Source: Paraburkholderia panacisoli (GTDB lineage Bacteria > Pseudomonadota > Gammaproteobacteria > Burkholderiales > Burkholderiaceae). From it: a stretch of 64,000 nucleotides of DNA. Shown here one piece after another: positions 56,462 through 64,000 of this stretch (positions within the stretch are counted from its first letter, which is position 1; each line of letters begins with the position of its first letter). Made by a program: the position numbers and the translations under genes. The stretch lies in NCBI RefSeq assembly GCF_008369935.1, contig NZ_VTUZ01000001.1:62001-126000 (forward strand), in the 5' to 3' direction. The notes under the pieces were generated by a model. That model was given only the letters and a program-made list of their open reading frames with translations, was not told the origin of the DNA and made no database searches.

Positions 56462-57928
56462 TTACTTGTGCATCAATGCCCGTATCGCTTGCGCTGCCAT
56501 AGGATGTCCCATGTCCGATGCGACGAAATGGGCCACTTTGCGATCAGCCAGGCCGATGGTCACGTAGTCGTTCGGTGCTTTCGTGTTGAGCCCGTCCGAT
56601 GCCGAGTGATATTCGATGCGCAACTGCGCCGCGGTGGCGACGATGCGCAGATAGCCGTAATTGCTGTCGTCGTAGTTTTCCAGCACGACCTGATCCGTCG
56701 TCGCCGACGCCGCTTGCAGAATCTGCGGCGCTCGGATGGCGGGCGCGCCTTGCGCGGCGAGCTTGATCAAACCATGTCCACCGTTGCCGCACACGAGATA
56801 GGGAATCTGCGTGCCGTCGGCATTGCGCGTACGCGTGAAGCGCTGATAGTTGTGCGCATGGCCGGAGAGAAAAGCATGAGGCCAGACGCCGTTGGCTTCG
56901 CACACCGCGTCGATCTGCGCCAGCATGGCGGGGCTCGATCCATGTCCGCCCGCGCAGTAGGGCGGATGATGATCCGCGAACAACAGGGCCCCCGTGAACT
57001 TCTCTGCCTTGACGCGTTTGAGCGCGGCGTCGAGAAAATCGAGCTGAGTGCTTCCGATGTTCGGGTCCGAGATCACGCCCGGATCTTCGAGCGTGTTGCT
57101 GTACAACACCAGCACGCGCACGAACGGCGCGTCGAACGTGAAGAACACGCCGGGCTGAATTTGCGCGGTACGCGATAGCCCACCGGCTTCCGGCGTCGCT
57201 GCAAAGATATCCGCGCAAAAGTTGCGCAGGAACGCGGCAAGGCTCGCGGCGTGCGCCTCGGGCGATACCATCCCGTCGTGATTCCCCGCGCAAGCGAGGA
57301 TCGGCGCCGGATAGTTCCGGTACGGTTCGTAAAACTGATCGTAGTAGTACGCGCCTTCGCCGAAGCTATAGACCACGTCGCCGAGCATCAGCGCGAACTG
57401 CGGCACTTCGGCGGCGTTGGTCTCGTTGAAGTCGGCGGTCAGTTTATCGGCTACTTCGTTCTGGGTCGCAGGGCCTTTCGTATTGCCGCAGTCGCCCAGC
57501 GCATGAAAAACGAGTTGTCCGGCGGCCGTGATCCTGTCGATCGCTGCGGTGTTGCCGCCCATGACTTCGACGAGGGAGAGCTGAGGTTCCACGCCGCCTC
57601 TCGGCGCGGGAAACGGCAATGGAAACAGCTTGTGTTCCGCATTGAGCTTGTCGATCTCCTTGTAGGCGGCGGCGTCCGATGGATGAGGCACACGAAACAC
57701 CGTCGGATCGGCGGTTGGCTGGGGCTGCGCGAACACGGGTTTGTTCAGCACGCGCGACTGGGGCGCGATGGCGGTGGCGAGCCGGGCAGCCTGGTCTGAG
57801 CGGCCGCCACGGGCGGCGGACTTCCTAGCGCGAACTGTGGCCTTGGTGGCCGTCTTTTTCTTGCCTTCTGCTTTCGCTGTGCTTTCTTTCGTCTTCGTTT
57901 TTGGTTTCGACTCGCGTTTTGCCGACAT
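56462..57928 (-). CDS. Calcineurin-like phosphoesterase with Lys/Ala-rich histone-H1-like N-terminal tail
   Basis: A 488-residue protein. Residues 1 to about 58 are Lys, Ala, Thr and Arg rich (MSAKRESKPKTKTKESTAKA, EGKKKTATKATVRARKSAAR) with no signal peptide. From about 125 on it is a metallophosphoesterase: HALGDCGNTKG, LMLGDVVYSFGEG (GD), ILACAGNHDGMV (GNHD), LLFADHHPPYC (H) and LSGHAHNYQRF (GHxH). The tail resembles Burkholderia histone-H1-like DNA-binding proteins. AGGAGGCGCTC precedes the ATG, fixing this start. A role on nucleic acid or polyphosphate is an inference only. The gene stands alone. Confidence 0.88.
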   Translation of the reverse strand: MSAKRESKPKTKTKESTAKAEGKKKTATKATVRARKSAARGGRSDQAARLATAIAPQSRVLNKPVFAQPQPTADPTVFRVPHPSDAAAYKEIDKLNAEHKLFPLPFPAPRGGVEPQLSLVEVMGGNTAAIDRITAAGQLVFHALGDCGNTKGPATQNEVADKLTADFNETNAAEVPQFALMLGDVVYSFGEGAYYYDQFYEPYRNYPAPILACAGNHDGMVSPEAHAASLAAFLRNFCADIFAATPEAGGLSRTAQIQPGVFFTFDAPFVRVLVLYSNTLEDPGVISDPNIGSTQLDFLDAALKRVKAEKFTGALLFADHHPPYCAGGHGSSPAMLAQIDAVCEANGVWPHAFLSGHAHNYQRFTRTRNADGTQIPYLVCGNGGHGLIKLAAQGAPAIRAPQILQAASATTDQVVLENYDDSNYGYLRIVATAAQLRIEYHSASDGLNTKAPNDYVTIGLADRKVAHFVASDMGHPMAAQAIRALMHK

Positions 57929-58703
57929 GAGCGCCTCCTGAGGAAGAGTAAGCGGGGAAGGGCGACGGTGTTGAACCTCCCATCCATCGAACGCTACGAC
58001 ACGCGCATTGCGGAAAAGTGTCGCGAGCGAGTCGGGCCGGTTCGCCGCCTCGACCGTGGCGCGCGGCGGCCGCACGCCGCGGGGCCCGCAACGATTGAGG
58101 AGGGACTAGGGCTGGCTGCGCGACTCGTCAACCTGCTCGCCGATGAACACAGTCAGGCCGATGCAACCGGACGGCATACGGTGGTGTTCGAGCCCTATGG
58201 GTGACGCTGGTATCGCGTGGGGGGCTCGACTATCTGCTCAAACGCAGCGAGGTCCCGCATGCCATTGGATGAGGCACACGATCAGCGCTTACGAAGTCGA
58301 CTGCCTCGCTATCGCGAAGCTGGAAGTCTCTATCCGCCAAGTCATCCAACGTGCAACGCAACATGCCGCAGGCTGTGCCGGTGCATGCGGCCATCGTCGC
58401 CGATGAGATCATGAGAAGAACGTGCCCGCGCCGCGAGTTCCCCTGACCTAGGCGTCGAACGGCGACCTGATGTCGGCGCCCGCAATAAACCGGGCCAAAC
58501 GATCCCTGGCTTCAACCACGTGGCGGGTCGGCGCGCTCGCGAACTGCCGTCAAGAATCCGCAACACTCCTTATTTCTTGATCGAGCGCGTCCACGGCGCG
58601 AGACGGCTCCATGGCGTTCGGAACCGCGGGACAGAAGTCGGGCAGGAGCGGTCGTTCAAAACCCCTTCCGGGATTGTCGAAAACCCTTGAACAACATTGC
58701 TAG
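57929..58703. other. 775-bp gap without a supported gene
   Basis: Short open frames exist on both strands (for example 58143-58406 plus and 58230-58412 minus) but they overlap each other, have no ribosome-binding site, and show no family motif. The part after 58460 is slightly lower in GC than the coding regions. It could hold remnants of lost genes. Confidence 0.5.
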
Positions 58704-59162
58704 TTACCATCGCAGGTGCACGTTCCTCTGGCCTCGGGCCAAAGTCGTGCGCCTTTGGACACCGTTGTAGGTCGCGGTGACCTGGTACGTACTGTCCGGC
58801 CCAGTAATAAAGCAGCGTGGGCCGTCGGCTTTAAACGAGGCAACTTCCTCATCATTGCGCGAGAGTGTGACATCTACACCCGCAAGGTACTTACCACGGG
58901 GACCCTGTGTAAATAGTAGTCCCCTGTCGAAATTTCCGGCCTTCGCACGCATCGCCTGCTGTTCGTCCTGGCCTACGCCCCCGCACAGATAGGTGATCTG
59001 GCCAATGGTGCGCGGTTCAAGATTGGCAGCCTGCGCAGCGTGCCATGTGGTCATGGCAATCGCGGCAATCACCAGCGGGCGAAGACGGGAATGAGAAGCA
59101 ATCGAGCCATAAGCAACGGCAGGGTTGTCGGCGGTATTCCATTTGAGATCGTGAGCGCGCAT
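58704..59162 (-). CDS. Small secreted protein with carboxypeptidase-regulatory-like domain
   Basis: A 152-residue protein with an N-terminal hydrophobic signal region (SRLRPLVIAAIAMTTWHAAQ, then a likely cleavage at AQA-AN). The mature part begins NLEPRTIGQITYLCGGVGQD and continues GLLFTQGPRGKYLAGVDVTL, SFKADGPRCFITGPDSTYQV and ends RTTLARGQRNVHLRW. The strand-loop pattern resembles the carboxypeptidase regulatory-like beta-sandwich. Two Cys residues could form a disulfide. The start MRAHDLKWN gives a long leader before the hydrophobic part; a later start is possible but none is better placed. Confidence 0.65.
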   Translation of the reverse strand: MRAHDLKWNTADNPAVAYGSIASHSRLRPLVIAAIAMTTWHAAQAANLEPRTIGQITYLCGGVGQDEQQAMRAKAGNFDRGLLFTQGPRGKYLAGVDVTLSRNDEEVASFKADGPRCFITGPDSTYQVTATYNGVQRRTTLARGQRNVHLRW

Positions 59163-59658
59163 GGTTGCCCTCGAGTAGTCAGTCCCGGAGATCAAAATAT
59201 ATGTCAAAACCAGGGACGTTACTAACTCAAAGTCAACACGCCCACGGGTTACGACTGGCGAAGCAGAGTTGAGAGATGCTTGGCAGAGACATGACCGTTT
59301 TCGTTTTCACCCGGATGACGAAGGCGTCTACTATAAATGCCGGAACGATGTGTCCGGCCGTTACTTTCTCTCAAACACAGCGCGGAAGGCAATCGAGCAG
59401 CAAACTTTCATCATCGGCCAGCAGGCGACATTCGACCGCAATTTCACTCAGTCATTCGGATGTCAGCTTCGATACGGCAAACGGCCGCTAGCTTGCGAAG
59501 GTGGTCGAGAGCGGGGTCTTGCATCGGCAATCGTAATCGCCGAGTGTAAACTGGCACGGTCGGACGCTTCTGGTCCTTCGCGGATTCATGGGCTTGCCGA
59601 CTCAAGCGGCAATTCAGTCCGCTCCACTCATCAGAGACTTGATCGGAAGAGGGATGTC
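59163..59658. other. 496-bp gap upstream of the Gfo/Idh gene
   Basis: No gene supported. The frame of the oxidoreductase stays open back to 59269, but the translation of this part is polar, unlike the family's N-terminus, and has no start signal. CTATAAATGCC near 59330 is a possible -10 box. Confidence 0.45.
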
Positions 59659-60672
59659 ATGGCAAGGGATGAAATTGTCTGGGGGATCCTGGGCACCGCA
59701 AAGATCAACGACAAGGTTGTCGTGCCCATGCACAGCGCGCCAAAGTGTCGGGTGAAGGGCATCGCGTCGCGATCTGGGGAGAAGGCTCGGGAAGCCGCGG
59801 CCAGATATGGTTTGACTGTCGCATACGACAGTTACGAGGGGCTCCTGGCGGACCCGGAAATCGACGCGGTATATATTCCGCTACCCAATCACATCCACGT
59901 GGAATGGACGATCAAAGCCGTCGAGGCGGGCAAGCACGTTCTGTGTGAAAAGCCGATCGGGCTGGACGCCCAACAGGTTGAACGACTCATCGCTGCGCGC
60001 GACAGGAACGGCCGATATATACAGGAAGCCTTCATGGTTCGCACGCATCCGCAATGGTTGAAAGTGCGGACCTTGATCGACGAAGGTGTGATTGGCGAAT
60101 TGCGGGCGGTGACCGGTGGCTTCACCTATAACAACACGAACGCGCACGATATCCGCAACCAGAGCGAACTCGGTGGCGGCGGTCTGCTCGATATTGGTTG
60201 TTATCCCATCACAACGTCACGCTTCATTACCAGGTCTGAGCCAAGGCGAGTGGTTGCTCTGATGGAGCAGGATCCAATATTTAAAGTGGATCGGCTTGGC
60301 TCTGTGCTGATGGACTTTGATGGTATGCAGGCGAGTTTCTTTTACTCGACTCAGACCCATGGCTATCAGCGAATGCAATTTCATGGGACCAAGGGGCGGG
60401 TCGAGGTCGAGATTCCATTCAATGCACCGAACGATCGACCGACGCGGCTATTGGTGAGTGAAAACACAAGCGCCGGTGTCGGGTCTGAGCGCTGGGTGGA
60501 ACTTCCAACGTGCGATCAATACGGCATCGCAGCCGCCACGTTCGCCGAGGCGATATTGAGTGGAAGCCCACAGGCTATTCCGCTAGAAGATGCGCGCGCA
60601 AATATGCGAGTGATCGACGCCGTGTTCCGCTCGGCTCGCTCGGGCGCGTGGGCGACAATCATGGAAAGTTGA
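59659..60672 (+). CDS. Gfo/Idh/MocA-family NAD(P)-dependent oxidoreductase
   Basis: A 337-residue enzyme. The Rossmann N-terminal part is about residues 5-125 (VWGILGTAKINDKVVVPMHS, IDAVYIPLPNHIHVEWTIKA, HVLCEKPIGLDAQQVERL with the EKP motif). A C-terminal alpha/beta domain follows (GGGGLLDIGCYPITTSRFIT carries the D-x-G-C-Y active-site pattern). It oxidises a sugar, inositol or related compound. CGGAAGAGGG before the ATG at 59659 supports this start. The operon context gives no substrate. Confidence 0.92.
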   Translation: MARDEIVWGILGTAKINDKVVVPMHSAPKCRVKGIASRSGEKAREAAARYGLTVAYDSYEGLLADPEIDAVYIPLPNHIHVEWTIKAVEAGKHVLCEKPIGLDAQQVERLIAARDRNGRYIQEAFMVRTHPQWLKVRTLIDEGVIGELRAVTGGFTYNNTNAHDIRNQSELGGGGLLDIGCYPITTSRFITRSEPRRVVALMEQDPIFKVDRLGSVLMDFDGMQASFFYSTQTHGYQRMQFHGTKGRVEVEIPFNAPNDRPTRLLVSENTSAGVGSERWVELPTCDQYGIAAATFAEAILSGSPQAIPLEDARANMRVIDAVFRSARSGAWATIMES

Positions 60673-61617
60673 GGTGCTACGCAGGCGCAACCTCCGCCGT
60701 TCAACGTGCAAGAAGTGTCGAAGCTGAGCGCCACGTTTCGCGCGCGATAGGGACAGGGCTTCGGCCCTGGTTTCGGAAGCGACCTTTAGCGGGCTTCGAC
60801 GCGAGCTCATCTCCTTCCACGGGGAGATCTTCCACAATTCCTCGGCGCGCCGCTGCATACGCGGCTGGATCTTGGATATACCCGGGTGCACCACGACGTA
60901 GTCGGCGACATCGGCGTCGCGCAGTTTCCTGGGTAGCTTCACCTGGGCGTGGGCACGCGCCACCTGTTCAACGGCGACTTCGCGCTTGCCACCCAGGCGC
61001 TGAGCGAGGTCGTCGCGCGTCGTTGGCATCGACGTCCCGCAACTTGCTACGGATGCTGTCATCGGCCTGGTTTGTGGACACGGCGGTTCGTTGCCGAAAT
61101 GCGAACCCGCTCGCTTTATTCAAAACCGTGACGAGCGCCGCCACAGCAGAGCGGTTTCCACGTATCGGACGAGATGCAGTCAGGCACCGCCATCGCACCG
61201 CAGCGGTCGTCCATGACATGAATGCAAAAGTGCTCATATCGAGCAGTCACGGATTGCGAAAGTCGTGCAAGCCGATCTATTTTTCTTATCGCTCCGCCAT
61301 GCGAGAAGCTGGCAGGAGAACCCGCTCACGAGTCGGCAATTTACTTCTCCATCGCATCTATCCCCTTGATTTTTATGCGTTCTGTAATTGAAAGCCGGGC
61401 TTTCGTCACGCCTGTAATTCCATGTTGCGCATGGAAAGCTTCGGATAGCTTATTTTGAACGAGCCGTCATCAACGGTCTCGCTCCTTCTTTCCCGCAAGC
61501 TTGCCGCCTATATTGAAACGCGCGCATCGAGGTCGTTTGCGGTGCGTCCGAAGCGTTTCCATTTTGAGCGGCGGCGACAACGTCCGCATCAATCGACGAC
61601 AATGACAGGAGACAAAG
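60673..61617. other. 945-bp gap with open frames but no supported gene
   Basis: A 160-codon minus-strand frame (60583-61062), starting MTASVASCGTSMPTTRDDL, runs across the end of the oxidoreductase gene and has no recognised motif. A plus-strand frame (60510-61391) also overlaps that gene. Both look like chance frames in GC-rich DNA. From about 61230 to 61460 the base composition is lower in GC. The region could contain a decayed gene and the promoter for the tannase gene. Confidence 0.5.
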
Positions 61618-63504
61618 ATGCCTGTACTTTTCCCAACAGGATGGGCGACACGCGGCATGCTCGCTGCGTCGCGAGCCTTGCGAAATACGAGGCGCCCGAA
61701 GCGGCCCACGAGCGGACGATCAATCGCATGCCTAATCACGGCCTTCGTCCTGACATTGACGATCGCCATGCCATTCGGCGCCAACGCCACTAACTCCAAC
61801 TCCAACACAAACGCCAACTCAACCGGTTTGGCAAACCTCCCCGCAGTCATGCCCGCGATGAACTGCGCAGCCGTGATGAGCATGGACCTCAGTGGCGTGA
61901 CCGACGGCACGGTCACGATCACATCCGCTACGGCGCTTCCTGCCGGAGCGGTCGTGGGGAAAAACACATTGCCCGCCCCGGTGTGCGACGTGAAGGGAAC
62001 GATCGGACCGGGCGCGTCGTTGTTCGAGTTGCAGTTGCCCACGCAAGGCTGGACACAGCGCTATTTGCAGGCCGGCTGCGGCGGCCTTTGCGGCAACCTG
62101 TCGGTCAATGCGCCGATGGCTTCGACCTGCGTGCCCGTAACCAACGGGCAGATCGCGATGGCCGCGACCGACATGGGTCATGAAGGCGGCAACGACGGCT
62201 CATGGGCGCTCAGTGCGCAGGCCAAGATCGATTTCGCGTATCGCGGCGAGCACGCAACGGCACAGGTAGCCAAGGCGATCATCAACAAGTTCTACGCGCG
62301 TCCCGCGAAGTACTCATACTTCGACGGCTGCTCCGATGGCGGCCGCGAGGCGTTGATGGAAGCACAGCGTTTCCCGGACGACTTCGACGGTATCGCAGCA
62401 GGTGCGCCGGCCAACGACCTGATCGTGCAGAACACATTCCACCACGCGTGGCCCGCGGTGATCAACGTCGATCCGAAGACCGGCAAGTACATTCTGCTGG
62501 CGAGCAAGCTGCCGCTGATTCATGCGGCAGCACTGAAAGCGTGCGATAGCCTCGACGGCGTGACCGATGGCGTGATCGACAATCCGCGGGCCTGTCATTT
62601 CGATCCATCGACGCTGCTATGTGCGAAAGGCCAGGACGCATCCACCTGCCTGTCGCCGGCCGAAGTGGGCATCGTGCGCGCGATTCACGACGGCGCGACC
62701 GATTCGAACGGCGTGCATCTGGAGCAGACGATCTCCCGCGAATGGGGCGGCGAACTGAACTGGTCGCTGTTCGTGCCGGTGACCGATGCCGGGCCGAGCG
62801 GGTCGATCAACTTCGTTCTGCCGTTCCTCGCGTACCTCGACTACTTCAATGGCTCGAAGCCGTCCGCGACACTGAGCGACCTCAAGTTCACGATCGAGGG
62901 CTTCATGAAGACCGTCCCCACGTCGAACTACCTCGCAGCAACCGACCCGGATCTGAGCCCGTTCGCTCGTCGTGGCGGCAAGCTGATCCTGTGGCACGGC
63001 CTCGAAGATCAGCACATCACGCCGGAGGGCACGATCGAGTACTACGAGCAGATGAAGAACGTGATGGGTAGCGACAAGGCCGACCAGTTCACCCGTCTCT
63101 ACCTGTTCCCCGGCGTCGCGCACTGCGGTGGCGGCGAAGGTCCGAACACGTTCGACATTGTGACCTCGGTGATGGCGTGGGCCGAGACCGGCACGAAGCC
63201 GGGCAAGATCGTCGCGTCGATCATTGACTCGACCGGCCAGACGACACGTACACGTCCGGTGTTTCCGTATCCGGCTGTGGCGCGTTACACGGGCTCGGGC
63301 AGCACCGACGACGCGGCCAACTTCGTTGCCAATACGCCCAACAGCGAGCCGTACGTCAATCCGCACTGGATTGGCGAGTGGCTCTACTCGCCAGGTTATG
63401 AAGCGTGGTGCCAGGCTCAAGGCTCGCTGTTGAACTGCAAGGGCGGCAACAACTGGAGTGACTACCGCAAGATCTCCACTCACGCCGGAGACAGCGGTAA
63501 GTAA
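61618..63504 (+). CDS. Secreted tannase/feruloyl esterase family enzyme
   Basis: A 628-residue secreted esterase. After a basic N-terminus (RRPKRPTSGR) comes a hydrophobic signal segment (SIACLITAFVLTLTIAMPFG) cut near ANA-TN, and an Asn/Ser/Thr linker. The catalytic domain has the CS-D-HC motif of the tannase family: Cys238-Ser239 in YFDGCSDGGREAL, Asp464 in WHGLEDQHITP, and His502-Cys503 in GVAHCGGGEGP, with a disulfide expected between the two Cys. It should hydrolyse ester bonds of plant phenolics. AGGAGACAAAG before the ATG supports the start; a Met 13 codons on is also possible. A terminator follows. Confidence 0.93.
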   Translation: MPVLFPTGWATRGMLAASRALRNTRRPKRPTSGRSIACLITAFVLTLTIAMPFGANATNSNSNTNANSTGLANLPAVMPAMNCAAVMSMDLSGVTDGTVTITSATALPAGAVVGKNTLPAPVCDVKGTIGPGASLFELQLPTQGWTQRYLQAGCGGLCGNLSVNAPMASTCVPVTNGQIAMAATDMGHEGGNDGSWALSAQAKIDFAYRGEHATAQVAKAIINKFYARPAKYSYFDGCSDGGREALMEAQRFPDDFDGIAAGAPANDLIVQNTFHHAWPAVINVDPKTGKYILLASKLPLIHAAALKACDSLDGVTDGVIDNPRACHFDPSTLLCAKGQDASTCLSPAEVGIVRAIHDGATDSNGVHLEQTISREWGGELNWSLFVPVTDAGPSGSINFVLPFLAYLDYFNGSKPSATLSDLKFTIEGFMKTVPTSNYLAATDPDLSPFARRGGKLILWHGLEDQHITPEGTIEYYEQMKNVMGSDKADQFTRLYLFPGVAHCGGGEGPNTFDIVTSVMAWAETGTKPGKIVASIIDSTGQTTRTRPVFPYPAVARYTGSGSTDDAANFVANTPNSEPYVNPHWIGEWLYSPGYEAWCQAQGSLLNCKGGNNWSDYRKISTHAGDSGK

Positions 63505-63544
63505 CGCGCTATTGGCCTGACTGATGGCGGTTCCTGTTGCACGT

Positions 63545-63578
63545 GCGCCGATCTCGAAGAGATCGGCGCGAACTTTTT
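63545..63578 (+). terminator. Rho-independent terminator after the tannase gene
   Basis: GCGCCGATCTC (63545-63555) pairs perfectly with GAGATCGGCGC (63559-63569), loop GAA, followed by GAAC and five T residues. Confidence 0.85.
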
Positions 63579-63594
63579 CGGACGCATGACTCGA

Positions 63595-63624
63595 AGCATG
63601 AGCATGAGCATGAGCATGAGCATC
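63595..63624. repeat. Hexanucleotide tandem repeat (AGCATG)4 AGCATC
   Basis: AGCATG occurs at 63595, 63601, 63607 and 63613, then AGCATC at 63619. It lies just past the terminator of the tannase gene and before the convergent permease gene. Confidence 0.92.
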
Positions 63625-63695
63625 AGCGAGCAGCGGCAGAACACCCCCGTGCTCGCGCGCCTGCATGCCCACTCATCTTCGCGGTCACCAACCAC

Positions 63696-64000
63696 TCACC
63701 ACAGCGCCGGAAGAATATCCACGAACAGTATCTTCACGATCGTCATAGCGGGGAAAATCATCGCGTAACCGATGTCCGGCTTGTCGGTCGGCGTGAGCTT
63801 GTTGGCGAACGCGAGGATCGCCGGATTGCCGCACGCGCCCGTGACGATGCCCGCCACTTCATCGAAAGGCAGCCGGTACACCAGCAGCCCCAGAATCAGA
63901 ATCGGCACGACCAGCGCAAGCAGCACGAGCGCGCCGAGGCCGAGCATCAGCAGGCCGGTTTGCGAGACTGTCGCGGCAAATCGCGGCCCCGACGACATGC
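63696..64000 (-). CDS. AspT/YidE-type permease, C-terminal part (5' end outside window)
   Basis: The last 100 or so residues of a membrane protein. Two hydrophobic helices (QTGLLMLGLGALVLLALVVP, ILILGLLVYRLP) are followed by DEVAGIVTGACGNPAILAFA and TDKPDIGYAMIFPAMTIVKI, ending LFVDILPALW. The GACGNPAILAFANK and DIGYAMIFP motifs are those of the aspartate-alanine exchanger/YidE permease family. An ATG at 63996-63998 falls at the window edge and is probably internal. Substrate unknown. Confidence 0.8.
   Translation of the reverse strand, partial: MSSGPRFAATVSQTGLLMLGLGALVLLALVVPILILGLLVYRLPFDEVAGIVTGACGNPAILAFANKLTPTDKPDIGYAMIFPAMTIVKILFVDILPALW

Noticed and set aside
60510..61391. A 293-codon plus-strand frame overlapping the end of the Gfo/Idh gene
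   Set aside because: Starts inside a real gene in another frame and is Arg/Ser-rich without any domain.

Overview
The window is high-GC DNA from a beta-proteobacterium of the Burkholderiaceae, most like Paraburkholderia. The call rests on gene content and order (thrS-infC-rpmI-rplT-pheS-pheT-ihfA-merR-tRNA-Pro), on the codon use, and on family-typical neighbours such as an AaeB/FUSC efflux operon beside a LysR gene. No comparison could be run, so the genus is an inference. No phage, insertion sequence, integrase or CRISPR array is visible.

Layout. 1-5934: a four-gene efflux operon on the minus strand (NodT outer-membrane factor, FUSC pump, DUF1656, HlyD adaptor cut by the window edge) with a divergent LysR regulator and a clear LysR-type operator between them. 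6142-15196: mostly minus-strand housekeeping genes: SRAP protein, metallophosphoesterase, FAD-linked dehydrogenase, DUF2069, WrbA-type flavoprotein, YihY/BrkB membrane protein (plus strand), DUF962, alpha/beta hydrolase and O-acetylhomoserine sulfhydrylase. 15436-30440: CBS protein, an MFS-PlsC fusion, chorismate synthase, TPR/glycosyltransferase-like protein, ETF-ubiquinone oxidoreductase, SDR, thioesterase, PAS-LuxR regulator, 3-oxoacid CoA-transferase A/B, alpha/beta hydrolase, RidA and RelA. 30544-39108: tRNA-Val(GAC), then the translation operon thrS to merR, closed by tRNA-Pro(GGG). It has a leader terminator in front of thrS, an unusual ATC start for infC and a candidate internal promoter in thrS.

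39321-46868 is the least conserved-looking part. Beginning just after tRNA-Pro it holds two unrecognised proteins, a small-alarmone-hydrolase-like HD protein, a 31-residue membrane peptide, an ABC exporter, a transglutaminase-like protein, a NUDIX gene broken by an amber codon, and two strong inverted repeats. 46993-53815 is a coherent ribitol catabolism locus: AraC regulator, periplasmic binding protein, ABC ATPase, permease, ribitol 2-dehydrogenase and FGGY D-ribulokinase. Together they would import ribitol, oxidise it to D-ribulose and phosphorylate this to D-ribulose 5-phosphate. 54333-63504 holds a Kup potassium transporter, a metallophosphoesterase with a histone-H1-like tail, a small secreted protein, a Gfo/Idh/MocA oxidoreductase and a secreted tannase/feruloyl-esterase-family enzyme, separated by long gene-poor gaps. 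The window ends inside an AspT/YidE-type permease.

I found no clear undescribed multi-gene system. The best candidates for a second look are the post-tRNA-Pro segment with its HD hydrolase, peptide and inverted repeats, the repeat-bearing tail of the NodT protein, the histone-tailed phosphoesterase, and the initiation and attenuation signals of the thrS-infC operon.
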